Of a stretch of DNA of 64,000 nucleotides, positions 1 to 10,392 are shown in pieces. Made by a program: the position numbers and the translations under genes. Every line of letters starts with the position of its first letter. The first letter of the stretch is position 1. The notes beneath the pieces were generated by a model, which worked only from the letters and a program-made list of their open reading frames with translations, was not told the origin of the DNA and searched no databases. Source of the stretch: Crotophaga sulcirostris (lineage: Eukaryota > Chordata > Aves > Cuculiformes > Crotophagidae); the NCBI GenBank assembly GCA_013397455.1, contig VYZB01000371.1:1-64000 (forward strand), in the 5' to 3' direction.

Positions 1-79
1 GGGTGTTTGTTTGTTTGCACCGCCTGCTGGTTGGTTTCCTGTGACAAGAGGTGATACACAGTTTCCAGAACTGTCTGGG

Positions 80-330
80 AGTGGGAGGAGAGGCAGGCAC
101 AGAAAAATGAGCTCAAGGCTCCTCCGTGCTGCTGCGGCTCCGTCCCGTTCCCACCTCCGTCGGAGGGAGGGGAACACAGCCGGGAGAGGAGGAAGAGGAG
201 GCAGAGCCGCCCCGAGCCGGCTCCCTCAGGCTCTCCCTTGCCCTTCAGCCTTGTCCCAGTCAGGTTCCCGAGGTGCCCCTGTCGATGGGACGTCGGGACC
301 TGTCAGTGGGAGCTGGCCGACACAGATAGA
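80..330. promoter_or_regulatory. GC- and CpG-rich segment, possible edge of the JADE1 promoter/5'UTR region
   Basis: This stretch is clearly richer in G+C and CpG than the AT-rich sequence that follows, with CpGs clustered at about 125-165 and 180-325. It contains purine-rich and pyrimidine-rich blocks typical of vertebrate CpG-island promoters or first exons. It lies upstream of the JADE1 coding exons on the same strand, so a 5' non-coding exon or promoter edge is plausible. No TATA box, clear first-exon donor or conserved coding frame was identified, so the assignment is inference. Short open frames here have no recognisable homology. Confidence 0.35.
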
Positions 331-402
331 TGACATCTCCTTGGGTAGCTGTTAGGTACTGATAAAAATCTTCATAACGTTTAGCAACGCATTTTAGTTG
401 AG

Positions 403-2037
403 GTTTTAATGTTAAAGCAGTGGAAAAGTTAGCTGATGTTTTAACATTAAAGCAGTCGTGCAGTCAGTTAATGTTTTAATGTGGAAGCAGTTGCAAAGTC
501 AGTGTTTTAAAGTTAAGGCAGTTGGAAAGTCGGTTGACGTTTTAATGTTGAAGCAGCTGCAAAGTCGGTTGGCGTTTTAACGTAACATTGAAGCAGCGGC
601 AAAATCGGTTGGATTTTTGATGTAACGTTGAAGCAGCTGCAAAGTCGGTTGGCCTTTTGACGTAACGTTGAAGCAGCTGCAAAGTCGGTTGGCGTTTTAA
701 CATAACATTGAAGCAGCGGCAAAGTCGGTTGGCGTTTTCACGTAACGTTGAAGCAGCTGCAAAGTCAGTTGGCGTTTGAACGTTGAAGCAGCTGCAAAGT
801 CGGTTGGCATTTGAACGTAACGTTGAAGCAGCTGCAAAGTCGGTTGGCGTTTGAATGTTGAAGCAGCTGCAAAGACGGTTGCATTTGAACGTAACGTTGA
901 AGCAGCTGCAAAGTCGGTTGGCGTTTGAACGTAACGTTGAAGCAGCTGCAAAGTCGGTTGGCGTTTGAATGTTGAAGCAGCTGCAAAGTCGGTTGGCGTT
1001 TGAATGTTGAAGCAGCTGCAAAGTCGGTTGGCATTTGAACGTAACGTTGAAGCAGCTGCAAAGTCGGTTGGCGTTTGAACGTAACATTGAAGCAGCTGCA
1101 AAGTCGGTTGGCATTTGAACGTAACGTTGAAGCAGCTCCAAAGATGGTTGGCGTTTTCACGTTGAAGCAGCTGCAAAGTCGGTTGGCGTTTGAACGTAAC
1201 GTTGAAGCAGCTGCAAAGTCGGTTGGCGTTTGAACGTTGAAACAGCTGCAAAGTTGGTTGGCGTTTGAACATTGAAGCAGCTGCAAAGTCGGTTGGCGTT
1301 TTCACGTAACGTTGAAGCAGCTGCAAAGTTGGTTGGCGTTTGAACGTTGAAGCAGCTGCAAAGATGGTTGGCGTTTGAATGTTGAAGCAGCTGCAAAGTC
1401 AGTTGGCGTTTTCACGTTGAAGCAGCTGCAAAGACGGTTGGCGTTTGAACGCTGAAACAGCTGCAAAGTTGGTTGGCGTTTGAACGTTGAAGCAGCTGCA
1501 AAGTCGGTTGGCGTTTGAACGTTGAAGCAGCTGCAAAGTCGGTCGGCGTTTGAACGTTGAAGCAGCTGCAAAGTCAGTTGGCGTTTGAACGTAACGTTGA
1601 AGCAGCTGCAAAGTCGGTTGGCGTTTGAACGTTGAAGCAGCTGCAAAGTCGGTTGGCGTTTGAACGTAACGTTGAAGCAGCTGCAAAGTCGGTTGGCGTT
1701 TGAACGTTGAAGCAGCTGCAAAGACGGTTGGCGTTTTCACGTAACGTTGAAGCAGCTGCAAAGTCGGTTGGCGTTTTCACGTAACGTTGAAGCAGCTGCA
1801 AAGGCGGTTGGCGTTTGAACGTTGAAGCAGCTGCAAAGTCAGTTGGCGTTTTCACGTAACGTTGAAGCAGCTGCAAAGATGGTTGGCGTTTGAACGTTGA
1901 AGCAGCTGCAAAGTCGGTTGGCGTTTGAACGTTGAAGCAGCTGCAAAGTCGGTTGGCGTTTTCACGTTGAAGCAGCTGCAAAGACGGTTGGCGTTTGAAC
2001 GTTGAAGCAGCTGCAAAGACGGTTGGCGTTTTAATGC
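403..2037. repeat. Minisatellite (VNTR), about 44 units of 35/40 bp
   Basis: A head-to-tail tandem array. Each unit contains GAAGCAGCTGCAAAGTCGG followed by TTGGCGTTTGAACG. About 18 units carry five extra bases (GTAAC), which look like an internal duplication of AACGT, giving 40 bp in place of 35. I counted 40 good units from about 545 to the right end and four decayed units at 403-544. The first units and the last one have a TTTTAATG variant, while the interior is more uniform, as expected for an array that expands internally and decays at its edges. Other interior variants are GTTTTCACG in place of GTTTGAACG, and CpG to TpG or CpA changes. A central CAGCTG is present in nearly every unit. 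Confidence 0.97.
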
Positions 2038-5028
2038 TAAAGGTTCTTTTCTGCTAGCCCCCTTTTTTCTTTTCAGAGAAAGCTCTCACTGCGATTTGGA
2101 ATTATTTCCTCTTTATGCAGGTGCTGTCTTTTAAATTAGTAAGTCAAAAGCTTCCCACACTTACAAACCTTCATAAAAGTTATGCCGAAATAGCCTTGTT
2201 ATGATTCTATTTCTACAGGTTTCTCACACTCAATGGGATATCGTTGAAACAGCAAGGGTTGTGGCAGGATTTTCCCTCTGGCTTCAGATACCACTTGCTC
2301 CCTGCATTTGTGCTATGTTCAATACATATGTTTAAAATAAAAGAATAATAATAAACTCCCCTTTCCCCTCACAGCTGCAGATTTCCCTTCCAGCTTCTCT
2401 GGTTTCGTTCCCAATTCACAGAATTAAGGAAAGACTGGAAGGTTTTTTTTACTATAATGTTTTCTCCATGTGGTTACTGCTGCTGCTTCATGCTCCCGTT
2501 TTCAGCTGGAGCTGACCAAGCCGACAGCTTCTTCTAAGTGGAAGAGGTGAACTGCAGTGGGTGCAGGGTGGGTTGGATTCATTTGTGGAGCCCAGTTTGT
2601 CATTGCTTGAGATTTTGGGCAGTCAGTTTCACCGGCGCAGTTTGGGTATAATTTGCTGCTGCTGTCCAGGTTGTAAGGTAACGTCATGAGCTGCCTCGCA
2701 CAGGTGCATAAGTGAGCGTGTGCATTGCTGAGAAATGTTGGGCTGATATGTCCAAATTGGGCTTCTGCCTTACCTTGTGAAATTTGGAATGGGTGTGCTG
2801 AAATAAACAGAAATATTCCTTGTGGAGAAGGCTTTGGCCTTGCAACGTGTGTTTTTTTACTTCATGAGTCTTGGAGGTTTTTTTTTCCTCCAAGTTTAAG
2901 GTCTGGGGCTTTTTGGTACTGTGGACTGTGCTATGTAATACTGTAGTATTGCGTTTAAGAATTCTTCATGTATCTTCATGACTATATAATGTCGCTGTTG
3001 AAGCTTTCATAGGTGATAAAGAGGAATTAAAAAACTTTCGATGGATTTTAATAGTACAGCTTATTTCTGAAGTAGTTCCACTTTTTTTGTCTGGCTGTAG
3101 AAGGAAAAAACTTAGTTTTTTTTTTCTCCTGCTGTGTCAGGTGTTGGTTGGTGAAGACTGGGATGGTGTCCGAAACAAGCAGTTTAAAGTAGAAGCCAAA
3201 TGTCTTCATTTACACTCCATTTCCTTAGGACTATGTCACACTTTACTTACATTTGTACAATAAGTGTTTCAAAGCCATTTCTCATGTACTGGAGATAACG
3301 AGGTCTGTGTTTCATTGCAGTTAGTGGGTTATTTTCAGGGAAAGCCAGTTTTTCAGTTTGTCTTCAGGCTGTACATCTGTCATAATTCTGCTTTCTTCCA
3401 GGTCTGTCTCTGCAGCTGTTCAGTGCAGTTTATTTCAGTGACACCCGTTAACACGGTTGCAGTTAATTGTCTGTCAGAGTTTGAATTATACACTCCTTTT
3501 ACCCAGAGGTTTATACAGCCCTTAGAAATACCGTAGTAAGCATTGTGCTATGTAAAACCTTTGACCTAAGGATGTAGATTTTTTCATGTATAATTATTTT
3601 ATAAACTTTGGTTCTGTTTAGCTATCTGCATAACAAAGAATGACACACTTTACATCTTTTTCTTTGATCATCTCTCTACTTGGGGTCGAAGTGAGTGAAA
3701 AAGGATACGGTGTTCTTAACTGCACAGTAGTAGCATGAAACGTTCTGTGGTGTTTTACATGTGGGTGTGTGTGCACACTGCCATGCCAGTTTTATGTTTA
3801 TGTCTAGATTTCTGCTCTAGAGGAAGCTAGGAAAAAGGATTTGAATTTTCTCTCACTCTTATCTCTGCAACTCCCGGGACTTCAGCACGGGAGAAAAAAA
3901 GTAAAAAGAGAGATCTTGGCATTGCTGTCCAGTGTGGTCTTTGGGTTTTATAGATTCTTTTAGATTAATCTCTTGCAGAGCTAAGAATGGAGGAGCATGA
4001 TAACGGATACTGGTAAAAATAGTGAATTTGCTGTACTGTGTCATGTTACGGATTCCAACCCTTTGCACCACATCTGCCAGCAGCTACTGGGAAGCAGGCA
4101 GAAGTGTCAGTGCTCCCAACTCTATCAAGTTGTTTCTGTAGTTAGATGTTTGTTGCTCACTTCCACAAGGATATGTAAATCCAAATGTTATTTTGTGGCT
4201 TGACATTGATTATATTGGATTATCACCCAGTGATTTCATTTGCATAGCATTTTACAAGCCTGTAGAAAAAGGCTTGGTGCTCTCTCCAACATACAGTAGC
4301 CAGAAGAAACGTTTCAGGCGGTGTAATCTGGCCTTTAAAAACGGTCTGAGCAATTGTACCATGTAAGCCTGGAGTTACATTTCTGTGTTTGAAGTTTGTA
4401 CCTAATCAATGAGCGAAACCCAGAGCTTAGCTTTCAGAGCTAGCCTGATGGAAAAGCCACTGGTGATGTGTCTGTGTAAAGCACAGCACCTTCAGCCTCT
4501 GGAGCAGTGCGGCAGAGCACGTTGCAAGCTGCGCCAACCTCACCAGTGATGCCCTACTCTGACTGGCTCATCTCGGTGGGTTTGGTGGCTAAAAAGGCAT
4601 GGCCTCTGCCCCATCCATGCCATTTATTGTGGTGGTGTGATTACATGTAGTACTCGTAGATGTACTTTCCACCCTTGGAACTGGGGTAATGCTGCAGGCA
4701 GAGTCATTACTCTTTCCACAAAGCTGTATTTGGTTGAAGGCTGGCATTTGCCCACATGTGCTTTTGTTTTCCACCCCCAGTAAATGGGTAAATGTTATAA
4801 CAGAGTCCTCAGGAGAAATAACTGGCAGCATGCTCACTGTTGGTCTGTCTGATTTCTTACAGGGTGTTTTTAATGAGAAAAAATGGTCGTCATTGAAGGG
4901 AAGGAAACTGAAACGAAGTACAAAAGTTACTGGGGTATTAGAATTTCACATGTATCACTGGAAACTCAGGGAATGTTTGGCTTGGTGGTGCAGCAGCCTT
5001 TATGTGAGAGCTTCTGGACTCTGTTGTA
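2038..5028. other. Non-coding stretch between minisatellite and mariner element
   Basis: AT-leaning unique sequence with poly-T runs (for example near 2879-2888 and 3117-3126). Reading frames are short and none resembles a known protein. It is probably upstream or 5' intronic sequence of JADE1. I see no repeat, RNA gene or convincing exon here. Confidence 0.5.
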
Positions 5029-6276
5029 TCAGGTTGTTGCAAAGTAATTGCCGTTGTCGTCACTGTAAACTGATTCTTATTTTGGATTAAACTCTTATTC
5101 AAATGTGTTTGTGCAGCAGGCCATTTTAAAGCACAAAATTCACTCTACTTATTTATGCTAATGGTTTTGTTTTCACTGTTAATTCTGTTTTGTATTTCGC
5201 TGTCAAATTAAAGATGGGGAAAAAGCAAATTTGAGTGGTTTTGTTGTATGAATTCAAAAGGGGATGTAAAACAGTGACACTACCAACTGTATCAATGAAG
5301 CATTTGGCCAGGGGCCATCAGCGAATGTGCAGCTTGACATTGGTTCCAAAAATTTCATAATGGAAATGAGAGCCTTGAAGTTGAGGAGGGTCATAGATGT
5401 CTTTCTGTGATACATGACAACCATTTGAGGGCCAGTGTTGAAGCAGACCCACACAAAACAAGTCGAGAGTTTGCAGAAGAACGAAATGTTCACCATTCAA
5501 CAGTTGTTTGACGTTTGCACCAAATTGGAAAATCAAAGCTCAATGAATGGATGCTGTACAAGCTAAATGAAAATAAAATAGTCACCGTTACAAAATCTGC
5601 CCTGCGGTTTTGTGCAACAAAACTGATCCACTTCTTGATTGCCTTGTGACATATGTTGAAAAATGGATTCTGTATGACAACTGAGTACATTCCATGCAGT
5701 GGCTCAACCGAGGCGAAGCACCAAAACGCTTTTCCAAACCAAAGCTACGTCAGAAGGTCACTATAGTCGCTGTTTGGTGGTCGGCAAGTGGAATCATCCA
5801 CTACAACGTCTTGAATTCTGGTGAAACTATCACAGCAGAGAAATACTGCTGGGAAATCGACAAAATGCACGAAGAACTGCAACATTTTATTCAGACAAAA
5901 AGGACCAGTTCTTCTCTATGACAGTGGCTGACCAGCTGTCTCTCAAATGACTCTTCAGAAGCTGCATGAACTGAGCTACGAAATCTACCTTGCCCAGCTT
6001 ACTCCCCAGACCTCTCTCCCACTGGTTACCACATTTTCAAGCTTCTCAGCAGCTTCCTGCAAGAGAAGGTTTCTGACAACCAAGCAGTACCTCAAAATGT
6101 TTTCGAAGAATTCATCAGTTCCAGGATTCCAGGGAATAGAGAGACTTGTTTCTTGTTGGCAAAAATGAGTAGTTTCTAATGGCTCCTATTTTGATTAGTA
6201 AACTTTATTCTGTGCTGAGATAAAGTGCTTTAAAGTTGATGGTTAAAAATGGCAATAGCTTTTCAAGTGCTGGGCT
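5029..6276 (+). mobile_element. Mariner-type DNA transposon, nearly full length, inactive (Galluhop/Hsmar1-like)
   Basis: This is a decayed Tc1/mariner transposon of about 1.25 kb, the normal length for the family. The left end at 5029 has a terminal repeat including TTGCAAAGTAATTGCC. The right end, read in reverse from 6276, carries the related CACTTGAAAAGCTATTGCC. Both ends are flanked by TA, the mariner target duplication (5027-5028 and 6277-6278). Translated pieces match mariner transposase in order: NESLEVEE and HHSTVV (N-terminal half), KWRILYDN-like sequence near 5650-5685 broken by an insertion, WLNRGEAPKRFSKPKL from about 5698, WWSASGIIHYNVLN, GETITAEKYC, LQKLHELSYE, and a GSYFD-like end near 6180. 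An in-frame TGA lies at 5929. The third catalytic aspartate, expected after SPT, is a glycine codon at 6024. Frameshifts are also present. Galluhop, the chicken mariner, is my best family guess. Confidence 0.9.
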
Positions 6277-6278
6277 TA

Positions 6279-9200
6279 CTCTGCAGGTGGACAGGGGGTG
6301 GGCAAATGCCCTTTTGGGGCTGGTGTAAGAGTTTGAGAGAAAAAAGCTGTAGAAATGTTTGTGATAGAAGGTACAGGGTTCAAGGGCACTGCTTGGTCGG
6401 CTGCTTCCTTGCGTCAGAGAAGCGTTCTTTTCACGAAGGGGGTTGGGAAGTTTTTCTGTGGCCTGTGTGGGTGCAGTGAGTGTTCTGTGGAAAGTTCTGA
6501 ACTAAACAGCAATTACGTGGTTGCAAGCAGTTGTTGGGAATTGGACTCAGTTGCCTGGGTGGTCTCTTCCTGCTCTGCAAGTGTTGCAGGCTGAGTGCGT
6601 AGTTTTTACTTATTATTGGTATGAGTCTTGAAGCTTGGCTTAAACGTTTCAGCTGTTTTATGCTTGCATGTGAATTCTCTTTGCTTACAGGCGTAGCGAT
6701 CATAGACAGTTCATGCTGTTAAATGAGCTGTGGTACAATCAGGCTTGGTGAACCTGCCTTTACATCTGACTTGTTGGAACTGGCACTCCTATTTCCCTTT
6801 CAGAATATGTTTTAATGGGATGAGAGTTGGTTCAGATGCATTGCATAGGCACCTGATTACATTAAGTATATGTCAAAGTAAAGCCAAGTGAAAAATACGC
6901 ACATTTTCATGACTGTGAAGAGTGAGAATTTCAAAGAAAAGTAATATTATTGGCACTCAAGTCTCAGATTAGGAAAGGAAGGAGGATGACATAAGTAATT
7001 TTACTGAAAAGTTTGATAGGTTTTCTGTTCTGACTTTTTCAGTATAAAAATACCTCCTTATTTTTAGTTAAGCGTGTCCTGTGTAAAAAGGAGTTACTAT
7101 AGTTTGTTTTTCTTGAAGATGAAAAAACCTTACTTGAATTCACGGTGTTGTCTGCACGTGCTGGGAAATTGTGTATGTCTGGTTGGAGAGGGAAAGCCTG
7201 CACTTGGAATCTACACCTAAATATCATTATCCATGTTTATTTTTAATGTAGTTCTTGCATGGCTTTGAGGACACCATCACCTGACAGAAATTGATAGTCT
7301 TTGAGGCAGAGGCACTGCCATCCCTGTAAGAGCAGCAGAACTTCAATCTGTGTGGTTGTAATTCTCATTAGCGGTCCCAGCGTTATCTCTAGAACGTGTG
7401 TTCTTCACTGTGGGTATGAACATCTGCTGGGAACAGTTTAAAATGATTTTAGAAGTTGAAAAAAGCTGGTTTATTGCTTCTAATGACAAAAATTCTAGGG
7501 GGTTAATCTTACGAGGTTTGAGACTTACTCTGAGAAGCCAAATGCTGCTTTTCCATCTGTGATTTAGCTCCCTGTAAACTCGGGTTAAATTCAAATATGG
7601 CAAAATGAGATCTCTAAATTTTAACTCTTCTTTTTTTCCCCCCCACACATGCACCCATAAAGGAATCTCAGAGAAGCTTCGTCAAATGAGGGATTTCTTT
7701 TAATGTAACTTTTGAGAACACAGGCTCTTCAATGTGGCCAGCTTCAGACCCCTAACTGGAGTGGGCAAGGAGATTAGCTGCCTTATCTAATACTCTGTAC
7801 TCCAGGAAAGTGGCTTCTGTTCTGACTTCTCGCATTTTCTGAAGAACAGTGGAGAATACTTGAATTGGGAGATGTGAATACCACTCTCCTTTAAACAAGA
7901 ACAACGACGACGATGTTTAGTTTGTTTTTTAAAGATACGTGGTAGGAAAGAGAAGCTTCTGCGTCTTTGCTTATTTTGTGAATTTGCAGAAAGTGTGGGT
8001 AGGAGGACATGATGCACTTCTCCAAAAAGATGTGGAGGAGAGAATATTGAATTTTCTTGTTCATTGCAAGCTCATGAGTGTGTCTCAGTGTGTATCTGCT
8101 ATGTTATTTTGCTTTATGGTGCGTGGTGCTTTTCAGACTGTGTGGGAATGAACCAAACAGTGAGGATTTTGACCAGAAATATACGAGTTACCTTTCTGAG
8201 ATAACTTTATGTTTCTTTATTTTCTTCTATATAGTCTTTACTTTGTTTATGGGAGATATTTCCATTCTAAGTGAGTATGTTCTTTCACGTTGCTGTTTTT
8301 ACTTTTCCTGTAATTGAAGGAAATATTATGTGAACTACTAGAAAAAGTACCTTCCAAATAGATATTTACCCTCCTGGTTCTAGCCTTGTAGTCACTAATT
8401 GATTTTTCACTTCTGTCTCAGCCTGTTTTGGATCTGAAATGTTGACTTTCTGTCTTTGAGTGACATATCAGAACTTGGCTCTGGATCTACTCCATTTTTA
8501 TACCAGATCAGCATTCAGATGATTTTGGTGGTCCAGGCTGGTCTGCATCTTTATCCATTGGCAGGGTTTCCATCTGCCATACATGCAAAGTTCTGGTCTG
8601 CTTCAAAGAGATTCTTTTGGAGAGAATTCTTCTCGCACTGATGATTCTGGTATTGGACATTATATGTGGACTTCTGCTCTGTGAAATGGTGACAGAAGAT
8701 CTTGGTGAAGTGAAACATTCAGTTTGTCTTTAGTAAGCAAAGTTTGCAGCTCAAAGACACTCATATTAAATCCCACTCTGGAAAGTTGCTTTGTGGGAAA
8801 GGGAGGCTTCCCCCCAACTCTGTGTATAATGGGAAAGATGGGACGATCCATGCCTGGGCTCGTACAACTGTATTAAATTCACTAAAAGTGTAAAATAGAG
8901 TCTCAGGTTCAGTTGCTTGTGATTTACTAGTGATGATAAAATGGATTCCCTTGAAAAAAATTCTTATTTATTTTTATATGAATCACTTCTGGAAGAGTTG
9001 TTTTGTGCATTTTTTTTGAAATAGTGTCAGGCTTCGATTAGACTTTCTGGGTTTCCTTATTTTGGGAATTGGTCTTACAAAAGTTGAAAGCATTATTGAG
9101 TTTACTATGATGTGATGTGTTCTGAGTGAAAAAGAGTAGAGTAGTTCCCTGTATGTTGAAGGTTCAACGAAAAGAGTTTTGTTGCAAGGTTTCTAGGAAA

Positions 9201-10314
9201 TCCCTACTCCCATGAAAATGAGGAGGTAGGATGTCCTGCGCCTACCTAGAAGCAAAAAAGTATTTTGGCATCTGCTTTCCAAATCCACACCCCAGAGCTA
9301 TGTCTGAGGGCTTTGCTGCTAGCACAGCACCCAACCCTTGTTGATATCACAACTCATCTGTGGCAAGCAAAGGCTCAGGGGATTTGATGTGCAGCCAGAG
9401 TCCTTGTCAGTTTAACTTAGGGTGGATGTGCCTTTCTACACTTGTCTTGTCATGCTTTTTCTGCTCTTCAACTTACACTTTTTAATAGCTTTTTCCATGT
9501 AAATGCTGAGTAGCTATTTACAGCTTCTTTAAGTTTTTGAATTTGGTTTCATTTCACAGAATACCTGCAAAAATACCAACACCCAGTGAATAGCAGTTAA
9601 TGAGAACAGAACTTTTTGCCTTGACGTCACTGGTTCGTGTGCAGTTGAACTCGATATTGGCAGAAATTTGGAGGAGCTCCTGTGTAATCAATTGGTGGCC
9701 TGATTCCTGAAAACCAGTTAGTGTTAGGCATGGTGTTACGAACATGCCTGCAGGAGGAGGTAACTCTCTTCCCTCAGAGGGTGTTGCCTTCCAGGGCATA
9801 GGGGATGCATGTTTAGTTAACCTGGGAAAACTTGGCTTGCTACTGCTGATGTTTCTCTTTTTTATATATAAGGGGATGACTTTAGTCTTTGATTTTGTAA
9901 ATCTGGTACTTTACACAGGAATAAAATGGTTTCCAAAAAAACTTATTGGCCAAAGTAAATATTTACACAAGGAGTAAAAATGTTATTGTATTGGAAATCT
10001 AGTGTCAGAATGGGCAGGGGAGGCTAAGCACACTGACTGCGCTCAATTTTAAGACCTCTCAGATCAAAATAGGCTCTTGTTTGGGGGTTAAAATGTTGGT
10101 GGGGTTGTCGTTAATACTCTTCAGTTTTGTTCGCCTGCTCCTATGATGACTGCTTAATTAAGTATCCTTGAGATACTCACTGTTCATATTTCAGATGCTA
10201 TTTAAAGTTGTTTGTTTTCCTTTGTGTGCTGTAAATCCTCGAATGCCATCAGAAACACAACTTGATGACTGTGTATTATTATCTTGGGTTAAGTGCTGTC
10301 TCATTGCTTTGCAG
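6279..10314. other. Non-coding stretch before the first JADE1 coding exon
   Basis: AT-rich unique sequence with no open frame resembling a known protein and no recognisable repeat. It ends in the pyrimidine-rich tract and AG acceptor of the first coding exon of JADE1, so at least its right part is 5' intron. An upstream non-coding exon could be hidden here, but I cannot identify one by eye. Confidence 0.5.
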
Positions 10315-10392
10315 GCTGCCTGCTGTTTCCAGTGGAGATCATGAAACGACATCGACTTCCTAGCAGCAGCGAGGATTCTGACGACAATGGCA
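10315..10392 (+). CDS. JADE1: JADE1 first coding exon (26 nt of 5'UTR, then start codon at 10341)
   Basis: The acceptor is a T-rich tract ending TTTGCAG at 10314, and the donor GTAAGT starts at 10393. The ATG at 10341 sits in GAGATCATGA with A at -3, an acceptable initiation context. It opens [17 protein letters not shown], the start known for JADE1. The exon ends after the first base of the Ser18 codon. Because an acceptor precedes the ATG, at least one further 5' non-coding exon must exist upstream. Confidence 0.95.

Noticed and set aside
11..355. 114-codon + strand frame in the GC-rich first segment
   Set aside because: Composition-driven; no recognisable domain, and GC-rich CpG regions commonly hold long open frames.
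697..1326. 209-codon antisense frame (and overlapping ones) as a repeat protein gene
   Set aside because: It is a by-product of a stop-free repeat unit read in shifting frames; no start context, splice signals or homology support it.
403..2037. Resemblance to a CRISPR array (regular 35-40 bp repeats)
   Set aside because: There are no unique spacers; the whole period is repeated, and the setting is a vertebrate gene. It is a minisatellite.
4689..5090. 133-codon + strand frame ending inside the mariner left end
   Set aside because: It crosses the transposon border and shows no similarity; accidental.
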